Source of the DNA: Candidatus Enterococcus testudinis
Lineage (GTDB): Bacteria; Bacillota; Bacilli; Lactobacillales; Enterococcaceae
Length of the DNA: 64,000 nucleotides
Assembly (NCBI RefSeq): GCF_002140915.1
Contig: NZ_NGKU01000001.1
Location: forward strand, 2,234,380 to 2,298,379
Direction of reading: 5' to 3'
The notes under the pieces were generated by a model that saw only the letters and a program-made list of their open reading frames with translations, searched no databases and was not told the DNA's origin. The translations under genes and the position numbers were made by a program. Shown one piece after another: positions 51,719-59,902 of this stretch. The stretch's first letter is position 1. Each line of letters starts with the position of its first letter.

Positions 51719-51934
51719 ATGTCACAACGTTGTAAAATCGTGCCAGAACGGTGTATTGCTTGCGGGCTGTGTGCCCTCTATGCACCGAATATTTTCGATT
51801 ATGATGAAGACGGAATCGTCTTATTTGCTCAAGAACCCACCGCCCGCCAACAGTTTATCATAGATGAAGAACAAGAAACAGTCCAAACCGCCTATCGCAA
51901 ATGCCCCACACGCGCGATTCTTTTAGAAAAGTAA
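51719..51934 (+). CDS. fer: [4Fe-4S] ferredoxin
   Basis: It encodes 71 residues from ATG 51719 behind GAAAGGA. Cysteines in RCIACGLCALYAPN and, towards the end, RKCPTRAI give the ligands for a single 4Fe-4S cluster (CxxCxxC...C). The sequence is acidic. It is a small electron carrier as in Bacillus (fer beside ypbB/recS). The only plus-strand gene of the host block. Confidence 0.93.
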   Translation: MSQRCKIVPERCIACGLCALYAPNIFDYDEDGIVLFAQEPTARQQFIIDEEQETVQTAYRKCPTRAILLEK

Positions 51935-51988
51935 AAAAACAACCTGCCTTCCATCGTATTGTACGGCGATGATAGGCAGGTTGTTTTG
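51935..51988. terminator. Bidirectional terminator between ferredoxin and ribU
   Basis: ACAACCTGCC and GGCAGGTTGT are the outer arms, with ATCG-type inner pairing, and T-runs on both strands. It ends both converging genes. Confidence 0.88.
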
Positions 51989-52002
51989 TTTTCTTGCATT
52001 CG

Positions 52003-52596
52003 TTACTTTCGAGCGGTTGCATGATGTGGTTGTTTTCGTGCCAGCCATGGCAATAACTTCGCATGCAGAACCAAAAAGACCCCACTGACGATGGCTCCTT
52101 TGATTAAATTAAACGGGAAAATACCAATCGCTACATAACGAGCCAATGACATACCTAAGAACTGATCGGCATTCATGCCAAAGAGATGCAAGTATATCGG
52201 TGTAATCACAAATAAATTGGCAATACTCATAAATATCGCTAACGATAAAATACCGCTGATCACGCCAACTGTTTTGTTTTTACGGTGAATCCCTTTACGG
52301 AAAAAATAGTACATTGGCAATGTAAACGCGCAAGTTGCGAAGAAACTCGCTGTATCACCTACTAAATCGGTTGGCGAAAATCCAGATAAAAACAAATGCA
52401 ATATTGAACGCAATAATGCAGTCAACACGCCACTTAACGGGCCAAAAAGAAACATCATGATCATCACTGGGATGTCACTAAAATCAATTTTCAAAAAACT
52501 GAATGCGGGAAAAATCGGGAAAGCAATAAATTGCAAAACCGTTCCCATTGCTGCACACATCGCGATTGTTACCATTTTTCTTGTCTTGTTGTTCAT
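52003..52596 (-). CDS. ribU: Riboflavin ECF transporter S component RibU
   Basis: This protein has 197 residues and six hydrophobic segments. FLKIDFSDIPVMIMMFLFGP is the family signature near the riboflavin site, followed by LRSILHLFLSG. It binds riboflavin at the membrane and uses the shared EcfAA'T module. An FMN riboswitch upstream confirms the substrate class. The gene lies 159 bases downstream of that element. Confidence 0.95.
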   Translation of the reverse strand: MNNKTRKMVTIAMCAAMGTVLQFIAFPIFPAFSFLKIDFSDIPVMIMMFLFGPLSGVLTALLRSILHLFLSGFSPTDLVGDTASFFATCAFTLPMYYFFRKGIHRKNKTVGVISGILSLAIFMSIANLFVITPIYLHLFGMNADQFLGMSLARYVAIGIFPFNLIKGAIVSGVFLVLHAKLLPWLARKQPHHATARK

Positions 52597-52680
52597 CAGT
52601 ACAAAATCCTCCTAAGTTCAGGATTCCTCTTCAAACGAACCTATTAAATTTCCACTGGCATTTCCTGTCGGCGCCTGACA

Positions 52681-52723
52681 AAAAATGCCCTCTTTTTTCC
52701 ACAGGGAAAAAAGAGGGCATTCG
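52681..52723 (-). terminator. Riboswitch expression-platform terminator of ribU
   Basis: ATGCCCTCTTTTTTCC and the complementary AAAAAAGAGGGCAT form a long hairpin followed by T residues on the minus strand. It sits between the FMN aptamer and ribU and should form when FMN is bound. Confidence 0.85.
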
Positions 52724-52754
52724 AAATAACCATAGGCAAATCAAATACGCTCTA

Positions 52755-52870
52755 TCTTCTTTATCCAGACTATACTGTCGGTATCGGAATTTCACCGATT
52801 CAGCTATTTCTAGGAAATAGGTCGTGGACTATTACCACCGGTCGGGAATTGCACCCTGCCCCTGAAGACG
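52755..52870 (-). ncRNA. FMN riboswitch (RFN element)
   Basis: Read on the minus strand, the conserved blocks GGGGCAGGGTGCAATTCCC, GACCGGTGGTAATAGTCCA, AGCTGAATCGGTGAAATTC and GACAGTATAGTCTGGAT occur in the correct order. It senses FMN and turns ribU off through the terminator at 52681-52723. Confidence 0.96.
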
Positions 52871-52913
52871 AACCTTTATTTTATGTTACATATCTATTAT
52901 ACACAAAAAATAA

Positions 52914-52951
52914 TGTTTGACAATTCTTTGGTTTGTTTAATCGTTATTTGA
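52914..52951. repeat. 38-bp direct repeat, left copy, bounding the uracil-glycosylase insertion
   Basis: TGTTTGACAATTC plus the next 25 bases recur exactly at 54148-54185. The left copy lies just upstream of the FMN riboswitch. Confidence 0.92.
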
Positions 52952-53018
52952 TACTTCAAAAGCGAAAATGTCTTAGGTGTATCGAAACAGAAAATTTCCT
53001 AAACGTTTTTTCTCCTTA

Positions 53019-53738
53019 CTACTCTCTCCCTCTTTTCGAAAACGCTTTTAAATACTTATCCATAAAGTAGTCTTTACGTTTTGAGTTATATTGTGTTATG
53101 AATCGAGGATGCTCTAATGGTATTATTTCTTCGAAAAACTGATATTTTTTGTTTATTCTATTTAAGAACTTAAAATTCTCCCCACTTCCAATACAATAAC
53201 CAGTTGATTGGTCAATTCCAAAATTGAGCTGTTCCTCAATCGACTTCAAAATTAGTGGATACAGGACTTCCTCGATTCTCTTACTCTCATAGTAGTTATA
53301 GTTAACCTCTTTACCTTTCGAGTTAGTCTTTGTAATTCCTAAAGGACAAACAAATCCCATATAAAAATCTGAATAAAATTTTTCTCTACCACCATAGTTA
53401 ACAATTACATTTTGCAGAAAATCTGATGAAGATCGATTAGCAGAAAAGCCTTTAATATTCAGTCCTCCAAGTTCGTTAAGATGATCTAACTCTTCAAATG
53501 GAACTCCCGTCACTGCTGTTCCTCTACGCGCAGGTGAACTCCCTAATATCATTTTTCTAGGCAGTTCGTCATTGTAATAATGTGAATAAAAAGAAACTAC
53601 CAATTTATTCACTTGATTTTTTTGACTTTCTTTGAAAGGATTGATGAGGCTGAATCCTTCTGGCATACTAATTGAACTTTGTGAAAGTTGCTTGTTGAAC
53701 TCAAGTACTTTTTCAGAGAATGTCTTATTTTCTACCAT
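53019..53738 (-). CDS. Uracil-DNA glycosylase superfamily protein, DUF4918/SMUG2-like
   Basis: It encodes 239 residues from ATG 53738 (AAAGGA nine bases before; GTG 53744 is too close). The family features are PRKMILGSSPARRGTAVTGVPF, with the SMUG-like TGVPF water-activating loop region, YGGREKFYSDFYMGFVCPLGIT, GSGENFKFLNRINKKY and finally PLEHPRFITQY, the minor-groove HP loop. Related proteins remove uracil or damaged bases. AT content is higher than in flanking genes, and the gene sits in a segment flanked by a 38-bp repeat, suggesting recent gain. Confidence 0.82.
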   Translation of the reverse strand: MVENKTFSEKVLEFNKQLSQSSISMPEGFSLINPFKESQKNQVNKLVVSFYSHYYNDELPRKMILGSSPARRGTAVTGVPFEELDHLNELGGLNIKGFSANRSSSDFLQNVIVNYGGREKFYSDFYMGFVCPLGITKTNSKGKEVNYNYYESKRIEEVLYPLILKSIEEQLNFGIDQSTGYCIGSGENFKFLNRINKKYQFFEEIIPLEHPRFITQYNSKRKDYFMDKYLKAFSKRGRE

Positions 53739-53885
53739 ACTCACTTAGTCCTTTCTCGCTAAGTTTAATTAATAAACATTTATTGATTGTATACATTGGT
53801 AATCGTAGATAAGAATATTTCAGTATTTGTAGGATATACTCTGTCTTTTAAAATGAACTCTATGAGCTCTTGCTTTATTAATATT

Positions 53886-53913
53886 ATTGTATCCAAACTT
53901 CGATAAGTATCAA
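53886..53913 (-). promoter_or_regulatory. Putative sigma-A promoter of the glycosylase gene
   Basis: On the minus strand TTGATA, a 16-base spacer, then TACAAT. It would give a leader of ~135 nt before the ATG. Confidence 0.55.
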
Positions 53914-54109
53914 CAATCTATTTTTCAGAAATAATTATTTAATGAAAGTTTATGGAAATTAATTGAATAAACAGAAACTGAACTGATTGAATTCTATTCA
54001 ATTTCGTAAAGCTGCTATAAGAATATTCTCTTATTTAATTTTGTCCTATAATAAAGAAGTGGATTTCTCCAATCCGTAAAAGTCTAACATTTTGTATAAC
54101 ATAGAGTTG

Positions 54110-54140
54110 GGCTAATATTAGCCCAACTTTGGGACTTTTT
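54110..54140 (+). terminator. Perfect hairpin inside the inserted segment
   Basis: GTTGGGCTAAT pairs with ATTAGCCCAAC with no loop excess, followed on the plus strand by TTTGGGACTTTTTT. It is oriented as a terminator for a plus-strand transcript, though no plus-strand gene is visible upstream. Confidence 0.5.
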
Positions 54141-54147
54141 TCATTTT

Positions 54148-54185
54148 TGTTTGACAATTCTTTGGTTTGTTTAATCGTTATTTGA
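54148..54185. repeat. 38-bp direct repeat, right copy
   Basis: Identical to 52914-52951. It includes the last codons and the stop of rluB, so the inserted segment was joined at the 3' end of rluB without harming the gene. Confidence 0.92.
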
Positions 54186-54894
54186 CACTATTTTTCAGTT
54201 GACTGACTTCTTTTTTAGACAATTCGCGAAACTCACCTGGTCTCAGACCGTCTAATGTCAATGGTCCGTATAGTTCACGTTTTAGCTTTTGAACAGGCAG
54301 TCCTACAGCTTTCAACATATTCTTGACTTGGTGGTTACGGCCTTCATGGATCGTTAATTGGACGATGCTGGTTTGGGCCGTCATATCTGTCGATAGAATC
54401 TCAAAACGTGCAGGCGCAGTTTTTCGTCCTTCAATCCGAATACCTTTTGATAATGGCAGCAATTGCTTCTTGTCTGCAACGCCTTTGACTTTGGCGACAT
54501 AGACTTTATCCACTTCATGTTTTGGATGCATCAGTGTTTGCGACAATTCTCCATCATTGGTCAACAACAATAGCCCTGACGTGTCATAGTCCAAACGTCC
54601 AACTGGATAGATCCGAGCAGTTATACCTTCAAAATAATCCAGCACAACTTTTCGTTTTTTGTCATCACTGACAGCGGAAATGACGCCGCGGGGTTTATAA
54701 AATACATAATATACATGTTGTTCTTGTTCGATCGGTACACCATCGACTTCTACGGTATCTTTGCTGCTGACTTGGACACCCAATTCTTTCACGACTTCGC
54801 CGTTGACCCGAACACGGCCAGCGGTGATCAATCCTTCTGCTTTTCTTCTTGAGGTGATTCCTGCGTGCGCAATCACTTTTTGCAAACGTTCCAT
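54178..54894 (-). CDS. rluB: 23S rRNA pseudouridine synthase RluB
   Basis: It encodes 238 residues from ATG 54894, seven bases after AAGGAG; ATG 54900 is too close. An S4 domain (ERLQKVIAHAGITSRRKAEGLI) is followed by the catalytic domain with GRLDYDTSGLLLLTNDG, whose aspartate is the nucleophile. It makes the pseudouridine in helix 89 of 23S rRNA. Translation is coupled to scpB. Confidence 0.95.
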   Translation of the reverse strand: MERLQKVIAHAGITSRRKAEGLITAGRVRVNGEVVKELGVQVSSKDTVEVDGVPIEQEQHVYYVFYKPRGVISAVSDDKKRKVVLDYFEGITARIYPVGRLDYDTSGLLLLTNDGELSQTLMHPKHEVDKVYVAKVKGVADKKQLLPLSKGIRIEGRKTAPARFEILSTDMTAQTSIVQLTIHEGRNHQVKNMLKAVGLPVQKLKRELYGPLTLDGLRPGEFRELSKKEVSQLKNSVK

Positions 54895-54896
54895 CT

Positions 54897-55475
54897 TCAT
54901 TCTCCTTCTACTTGTTTGTAGCGGTCATAAAAAAGATCAAAAGGGGCATCTTCTTCAAGTTCATCTTCCATTGACTGGATATCTGGCAACTCAGCCAAAC
55001 TCTTTAAGCCAAAATAATCCATAAAATAATCTGTGGTGCCATATAAGATCGCACGCCCTGGTCCATCGACGCGGCCTTTTTCTTCAATCAACCGTTTTGC
55101 CGTCAACTTCTGCACTGACCCACTGGATTGGACGCCGCGAATCTCTTCAACTTCCATCCGCGTGATTGGCTGTTTGTAGGCAATAATCGATAATGTTTCT
55201 AAGGCTGCTTGCGACAACGAGCTGCCCATTGGCGACTCGGCATATTTTTTGAGCAAAGGGGCAAAGACCTTCTTGGTAGAAAGGATAAAATGATTGCCCA
55301 CTTCTAAAATATGTAAGGCTGTCTGTGTGTTTTCTTGATAGCGTTGATTCAGTTCTTGCACTTGTTGATAGACATTTGCTGTACTGTCCTTGACGAGATA
55401 GCTCAGTTCTTCCAAACCGATTCCTTCGTCACCAACGACAAATAATATCGCTTCGATTTCACTAAATTTATTCAT
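54897..55475 (-). CDS. scpB: Segregation and condensation protein B
   Basis: This protein has 192 residues with two winged-helix domains; FSEIEAILFVVGDEGIGLEEL, SQAALETLSIIAYKQPITRMEVEEIRGV and GRAILYGTTDYFMDYFGLKSL are family signatures. It joins ScpA and SMC in the chromosome condensin. It overlaps scpA by eight bases. Confidence 0.96.
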   Translation of the reverse strand: MNKFSEIEAILFVVGDEGIGLEELSYLVKDSTANVYQQVQELNQRYQENTQTALHILEVGNHFILSTKKVFAPLLKKYAESPMGSSLSQAALETLSIIAYKQPITRMEVEEIRGVQSSGSVQKLTAKRLIEEKGRVDGPGRAILYGTTDYFMDYFGLKSLAELPDIQSMEDELEEDAPFDLFYDRYKQVEGE

Positions 55476-56217
55476 TCTCTGTACCTGCTGGATAGAGCAT
55501 GATCGATGAAAAGTTATCGTTCTGCTCTACCCGAATCGTTCCTTTTTTCATTAATTCCAGCAAAGCCATAAAGGTAACCACGACTTCACTTTTGTTGTAT
55601 GATTCAAAAAATGAATCAAAAGTCCGGCCTTTTTTGGCACTGACATGCGCCATCTCCATTTGGATCGTGTTCATTTTTTCATCAATGGTATTTTCATCTG
55701 GGGTGATTTTAGTTTCTAAGACTTGGCGATTTTTCTTTTTTTCAATCATCTTTTGAAACGCCATGAACAAATCGATCGTATTGAATTGATTGGCTGTCAA
55801 ATGATCGTCTTGGGCTTTGTATTCATCCACATCCATTGGTTCTTTCGTGTAATACAAACTGCGTTCTTCTGCTTTTTCTGACAGTTGTTCCGCGGCATAT
55901 TTATATTTGCGATACTCCAACAGTTGCGCCACTAAGACATCGCGGGGATCTTCTTCATACTCTTCGACTTCAACGGCCAATTCTTGTTTTGGCAGCAGCA
56001 TCTGACTTTTGATAGCCATCAAAGTAGCTGCCATCACTAAATATTCACCGGCCACCTCAAGGGCCAAATACTTCATCGTATGGATATAGGCCATATATTG
56101 TTCAGTTATGGCTGCGATTGGAATATCATAGACATCGATCTCTAATTGCTTGATCAAGTGCAGCAACAGATCTAGCGGTCCTTCAAAGACAGCCAATTTA
56201 ATATTGATTTCTTCCAT
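55468..56217 (-). CDS. scpA: Segregation and condensation protein A
   Basis: This kleisin has 249 residues: EINIKLAVFEGPLDLLLHLIKQLEIDVYDIPIAAITEQYM at the N-terminus, a charged middle, and the C-terminal wHTH (VVTFMALLELMKKGTIRVEQNDNFSSIML). It bridges the SMC heads. It lies between xerD and scpB as in most Firmicutes. Confidence 0.97.
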   Translation of the reverse strand: MEEINIKLAVFEGPLDLLLHLIKQLEIDVYDIPIAAITEQYMAYIHTMKYLALEVAGEYLVMAATLMAIKSQMLLPKQELAVEVEEYEEDPRDVLVAQLLEYRKYKYAAEQLSEKAEERSLYYTKEPMDVDEYKAQDDHLTANQFNTIDLFMAFQKMIEKKKNRQVLETKITPDENTIDEKMNTIQMEMAHVSAKKGRTFDSFFESYNKSEVVVTFMALLELMKKGTIRVEQNDNFSSIMLYPAGTENE

Positions 56218-56232
56218 CTTGGTCCTCTTTTT

Positions 56233-57123
56233 CTATGCACGGGGAAAATGCTGTTTGTAAACCTCTGTCATGCGTTTCTTAGTGATATGGGTGTATATTT
56301 GCGTCGTTGATATATCTGCATGGCCCAACAATTCTTGAACAGTCCGCAGATCAGCGCCATTTTCTAATAAATGCGTCGCAAAACTATGACGCAACGTATG
56401 GGGGGTGACATTTTTGTTGATGCCAGCTTGCCGAACAAGACTTTTGAGGTTTTTCCAAATGCCTTGCCGAGACAAATGACGGCCGTGATTATTGACAAAC
56501 AGATGGGTCTCCTCCGTATTTTTGCGGGTCAGATAAGGTCTGGCGTCACTCAAATAGGTTTCGATCCACTGAATCGCCAAGTCACCTAAAGGAACGATGC
56601 GTTCTTTATCCCCTTTACCTGTCGTTTGCAATAGCCCCATACTAAGATGCAGATCTTTTAACTTTAGGCCGATCAACTCGCTGACACGTAATCCGGTGGC
56701 ATACATGACTTCCAGAATGGCACGATCGCGAATACCTAATACTTCTCGTGTGTCAGGTGACTCAATCAAGCGTTCTACTTCTTTTAGACTTAATGTATCC
56801 GGTAATTTTTGTTGTTTTTTTGGCGAATCAATGTGCTGCATCGGATCATGATCCGTCACTCTTTCTTGGCGTAAGTATTGATGGAATCGTCTCAAACTCG
56901 ACACCATACGAATGACTGTTGCAGAGGACTTTCCTGCAGCTTGCAAGCTTTGCAAAAAGGTCAATACAATCACTCGATCCACTTGCTGCCATTGCGTTAC
57001 CTGTTGTGTGCTCAAGAAAGCAGCATACTGCATTAGATCGCGTTGATAACTGACGCGGGTATTTTGAGATAAACCGCGTTCGATCGTTAAATAATGCAGA
57101 TAATCAATGATTTGTTCTTCCAT
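56233..57123 (-). CDS. xerD: Tyrosine recombinase XerD
   Basis: This protein has 296 residues. The catalytic residues are in TGLRVSELIGLKL (Arg), HTLRHSFATHLL (His-x-x-Arg), GHADISTTQIYTHI (His, Tyr). The N-terminal SAM-like domain is complete. It resolves chromosome dimers at dif. It is not part of the prophage. Confidence 0.93.
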   Translation of the reverse strand: MEEQIIDYLHYLTIERGLSQNTRVSYQRDLMQYAAFLSTQQVTQWQQVDRVIVLTFLQSLQAAGKSSATVIRMVSSLRRFHQYLRQERVTDHDPMQHIDSPKKQQKLPDTLSLKEVERLIESPDTREVLGIRDRAILEVMYATGLRVSELIGLKLKDLHLSMGLLQTTGKGDKERIVPLGDLAIQWIETYLSDARPYLTRKNTEETHLFVNNHGRHLSRQGIWKNLKSLVRQAGINKNVTPHTLRHSFATHLLENGADLRTVQELLGHADISTTQIYTHITKKRMTEVYKQHFPRA

Positions 57124-57212
57124 CTCGCACCCCTTCGTTCAACTTTCTTATCATATCAAATTCTTGCCCGTTATGCTAGGTGGTGAAGGCAATCCCGACA
57201 CAAAAACAAAAA

Positions 57213-57281
57213 GACCGACGCATAGCATGAAACGAGCGTGCAAGAATGGTCTTGCTGCAAGAATCCAACTATAGTTCGGTC
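57213..57281 (-). terminator. fur terminator with long stem-loop
   Basis: GACCGA pairs with TCGGTC across a ~56-base loop that has its own CAAGAA/TTCTTG pairing. The minus-strand read-out ends in CTTTTTGTTTTTG. The 189-base gap also contains two short GACGCATA repeats. Confidence 0.6.
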
Positions 57282-57312
57282 ACTGACGCATACGGACGTT
57301 GTTTTGACAGGG

Positions 57313-57762
57313 TTATGCTTTGTTCTGACAATTTTGGCAGACACCGTGAAAAGTCAGACGGTGGTCCTTGACTAAGAAGTGATACTTCTGTTCAACAATT
57401 TCTTCCACCTGTCCCAAGAGGTCTTCTTCCACCTCTTCGATATTGCCGCACTCCAGACACAATAAATGGTGGTGAAAGTGCTTGGCGCCTTCTTTACGCA
57501 GATCGTAGCGCGCTACCCCATCATTGAAACTGACTTTATCAACGATACGCAGATCGGTCAATATCTCCAATGTTCGATAGACCGTTGCTAAGCCAATTTC
57601 AGCGTTTTTCTTGCGCACAAAAAAGAAAATCTCTTCTGCTGATAAATGATCTTTCTCATTTTCTAACAAAACCTGCAGCGTGGCTTCACGCTGCGGGGTT
57701 AATTTAAAACCTGACTCATGTAATTGCTTTTTGGTCTTTTTCAAAGCTGCTGTTGTATTCAT
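57313..57762 (-). CDS. fur: Ferric uptake regulator Fur
   Basis: It encodes 149 residues from ATG 57762 behind GGAGG. The winged helix (SGFKLTPQREATLQVLLENEKDHLSAEEIF, GLATVYRTLEILTDL) and the metal site AKHFHHHLLCLECGNIEEVE plus CQNCQNKA are those of Fur rather than PerR or Zur (B. subtilis Fur has nearly the same HFHHHL and GDGVSRYDLRKEG wording). It represses iron uptake genes when Fe2+ is bound. Confidence 0.93.
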   Translation of the reverse strand: MNTTAALKKTKKQLHESGFKLTPQREATLQVLLENEKDHLSAEEIFFFVRKKNAEIGLATVYRTLEILTDLRIVDKVSFNDGVARYDLRKEGAKHFHHHLLCLECGNIEEVEEDLLGQVEEIVEQKYHFLVKDHRLTFHGVCQNCQNKA

Positions 57763-57785
57763 GGCTGCCTCCACACATAACTAAT

Positions 57786-57800
57786 TTATAATTATTATAA
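57786..57800. promoter_or_regulatory. Perfect PerR-type box upstream of fur
   Basis: TTATAAT-T-ATTATAA is an exact 7-1-7 match to the B. subtilis PerR consensus, 24 bases before the fur start. PerR controls fur in B. subtilis. A Fur box differs by only one base per arm, so Fur autoregulation is also possible. Confidence 0.78.
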
Positions 57801-57827
57801 TCTAGGTAGAAACCACCTCGATGTTTA

Positions 57828-57842
57828 TTGTAATCATTATAA
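57828..57842. promoter_or_regulatory. Second PerR/Fur-type box upstream of fur
   Basis: TTGTAAT-C-ATTATAA differs from the PerR consensus by one base and lies 42 bases (four helix turns) from the first box. Confidence 0.68.
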
Positions 57843-57870
57843 ATTAGAACGAGAAAAGATACAAGCATTC

Positions 57871-58734
57871 TCAATTAGGTTTTTTGATCAACTTTGTATA
57901 ACCATCTTTTTGTTCAATCAAGCGCTGTTTGAATAAATTTCCGATTGCCCGTTTAAATTGGCCTTTGCTGATACCAAATGTTTGTAAGATTTCTTCTGGT
58001 GATGAGTGATCGGTAAAAGGAATTTGATGATCCGCAGCACGTTCCAAGAAAGTCAAAATCATAGCTGCATCATCTGATATAGCTTCATATGCGCGTGGTT
58101 TCAAGGATATGTTCAACACACCATCTGGACGCACACCAATCACTCGGCCTTTGACAACTTCTCCTAAGCGCGGTTCTTGGTAGCGTTCGGAAGGATGTAC
58201 AAAGCCAACATGAAAATCTTCCGTCAATAGATAACTTCCGGCTAATTTCAAACGATAAATCGTTCCTGCGACGTCTTGATTTTTCATTGTTTCGTTGCCG
58301 TTTTTGCTAAGTGCTTTAAAGATTTTTTCATCTGCTAACGTTGCCCAAATCCGGTCTTTCTCATCTACATGAAGACTGACCATCAGACGGTCGCCTTTTT
58401 TGGGCCACAACTCTCTGATCGTTGGCAATTCATCTAATGAAACGACCATATCTTTGTCTTTCAAACCAATATCAACGAATACACCTAGATCCCGCCGACT
58501 GCCGGTGACGGTACCGAATGCATAGTGTCCTTTGCGGCTTTTAGGGATGACCGTCGTCATGACATTTTCCTGCTTTTGGTTTTGATAGCCGAACCCTTCT
58601 ACTGCTTCACCTAAATGATGTTCGCCTTCTTCTTTTGCTAAACGGAATGTGACGCCGCTTTTTTGAACAAAATAATTTTGATCATTTTCATCAATGATCA
58701 GCCCGCTGAAAACGGACGCTAATAAATCTTTCAT
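57871..58734 (-). CDS. cvfB: S1 RNA-binding protein CvfB (YitL)
   Basis: It encodes 287 residues from ATG 58734, seven bases behind GAAGGAGG. It has three S1-like domains (~2-60, ~70-130 with GVFVDIGLKDKDMVV, ~145-210) and a winged helix (SSPEEILQTFGISKGQFKRAIGNLFKQRLI) at the end. CvfB binds RNA and affects virulence gene expression in S. aureus. Confidence 0.92.
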   Translation of the reverse strand: MKDLLASVFSGLIIDENDQNYFVQKSGVTFRLAKEEGEHHLGEAVEGFGYQNQKQENVMTTVIPKSRKGHYAFGTVTGSRRDLGVFVDIGLKDKDMVVSLDELPTIRELWPKKGDRLMVSLHVDEKDRIWATLADEKIFKALSKNGNETMKNQDVAGTIYRLKLAGSYLLTEDFHVGFVHPSERYQEPRLGEVVKGRVIGVRPDGVLNISLKPRAYEAISDDAAMILTFLERAADHQIPFTDHSSPEEILQTFGISKGQFKRAIGNLFKQRLIEQKDGYTKLIKKPN

Positions 58735-58765
58735 GTGTTCCTCCTTCAATAAAAGCCAATGTTCT

Positions 58766-59086
58766 TCATGGAAATACCAACCGAATCAATGCCATGGTGA
58801 TGATTCCAGTCACAACGATTTTCATAAGATCTTTCGTATAATACCCAACTGCCAGTGCTGGCAAACAGGCCAATGTTTCTTTGATTTTTAATAAAGGCCA
58901 CTGCCCTTCCCGAAAAACCAACAAATTCTGTACAAGCAGTGCTGCCAATATACATAGTGGCAAATAACTCAAAAATACTGTAAATGTTTCTGGAAACGCC
59001 ATTTTCTTAGAAAAGATAAACGGCAGGACCCTTGGCACCCACGTGACGATACCGCAAGCTACCATCAGTATAACAAACTCACCCAT
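58766..59086 (-). CDS. azlD: Branched-chain amino acid exporter subunit AzlD
   Basis: This protein has 106 residues and four hydrophobic segments. The start MGEFVILMVACGIVTWVPRVLPF is the AzlD signature. It works with AzlC to export branched-chain amino acids or analogues. The genes overlap by eight bases. Confidence 0.93.
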   Translation of the reverse strand: MGEFVILMVACGIVTWVPRVLPFIFSKKMAFPETFTVFLSYLPLCILAALLVQNLLVFREGQWPLLKIKETLACLPALAVGYYTKDLMKIVVTGIITMALIRLVFP

Positions 59087-59786
59087 GATGTGTCACCGTC
59101 CCAACCAAACAACCAGCAAGGGTGGCAATGATCACGGCGACTTCTGCCGTCGTCCATACCATACTGACCACCAATATCACCACCACAGTTGTCAAAATCA
59201 AAAGAGTTTGTCTGGTTTTTTTCTTCAAGGGCCGTTCTACTTGAAATAAAAACAAACCGATAAACATCGCAACTAATGCAAAATCTAATCCCAACAGTTC
59301 AGGATCAGGAATAAATGAACCTAGTAAACCGCCCAAAAATGTTGCAAAGATCCAACTGAGATACGCCATCAGATTTAGTCCATGGGTCCACTTGGCAGTC
59401 ACAGGCTTGTGTTGCTGCAGCGCCGTTGTCAGCACACCATATGACTCATCTGTCAACAAAGAGCCGATACCGATTGCGGATAAGAATGGGGTTTGTTTGA
59501 AATAAGGCGCCACCGATAAACTCATCAAGAAATGGCGTAGATTCACCAAAAAGACAGTGGCCACGATCGTGGTCATGGGGGCATTGATCGCCAATAATGC
59601 GCAGATGATAAATTGTGCACTGCCGGCATAGACAATAATGGACATGATGATAATGTCCATAATCGATAAGCCAATGCCTTTTCCCACGACACCCATTGCA
59701 AAACCAATCCCTAGATAGCCTAAAATTGTTGGTATACATGCAATCACGCCATCTTCAAACCGATCATATCTTTCTATTTTTTGCAC
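59079..59786 (-). CDS. azlC: Branched-chain amino acid exporter subunit AzlC
   Basis: It encodes 235 residues from GTG 59786 with AAGGAGG eight bases before it. CIPTILGYLGIGFAMGVVGK and VYAGSAQFIICALLAINAP are AzlC signatures, with ~7 membrane segments. Its ribosome site lies in a hairpin (59794-59840), so translation may be regulated. Confidence 0.93.
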   Translation of the reverse strand: MQKIERYDRFEDGVIACIPTILGYLGIGFAMGVVGKGIGLSIMDIIIMSIIVYAGSAQFIICALLAINAPMTTIVATVFLVNLRHFLMSLSVAPYFKQTPFLSAIGIGSLLTDESYGVLTTALQQHKPVTAKWTHGLNLMAYLSWIFATFLGGLLGSFIPDPELLGLDFALVAMFIGLFLFQVERPLKKKTRQTLLILTTVVVILVVSMVWTTAEVAVIIATLAGCLVGTVTHHG

Positions 59787-59793
59787 ACAAAAA

Positions 59794-59840
59794 CCTCCTT
59801 GAGCGAACGATTATCTTACATCATATCGAAATCAAGGAGG
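59794..59840 (-). promoter_or_regulatory. Hairpin masking the azlC ribosome binding site
   Basis: On the minus strand CCTCCTTGA (59840-59832) pairs perfectly with TCAAGGAGG (59802-59794), the latter being the azlC Shine-Dalgarno, across a 29-base loop. A five-T run follows, so an attenuator function is the alternative. Confidence 0.62.
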
Positions 59841-59902
59841 AGAAACAAGTGTTTTTCACATCTCTATGGTATCTCTAGGTTGTATGTGGCGATAAATTTG
59901 TG

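Larger units (their letters stand above)
53739..54147. other. AT-rich leader and spacer of the inserted segment
   Basis: There is no gene here. It holds the promoter at 53886-53913, several AT-rich near-palindromes (53995-54045), and a hairpin at 54110-54131. Confidence 0.6.

Noticed and set aside
56233-57123. Second tyrosine recombinase as evidence for a second mobile element
   Set aside because: It is XerD in its normal place beside scpA and fur, with no adjacent foreign genes.
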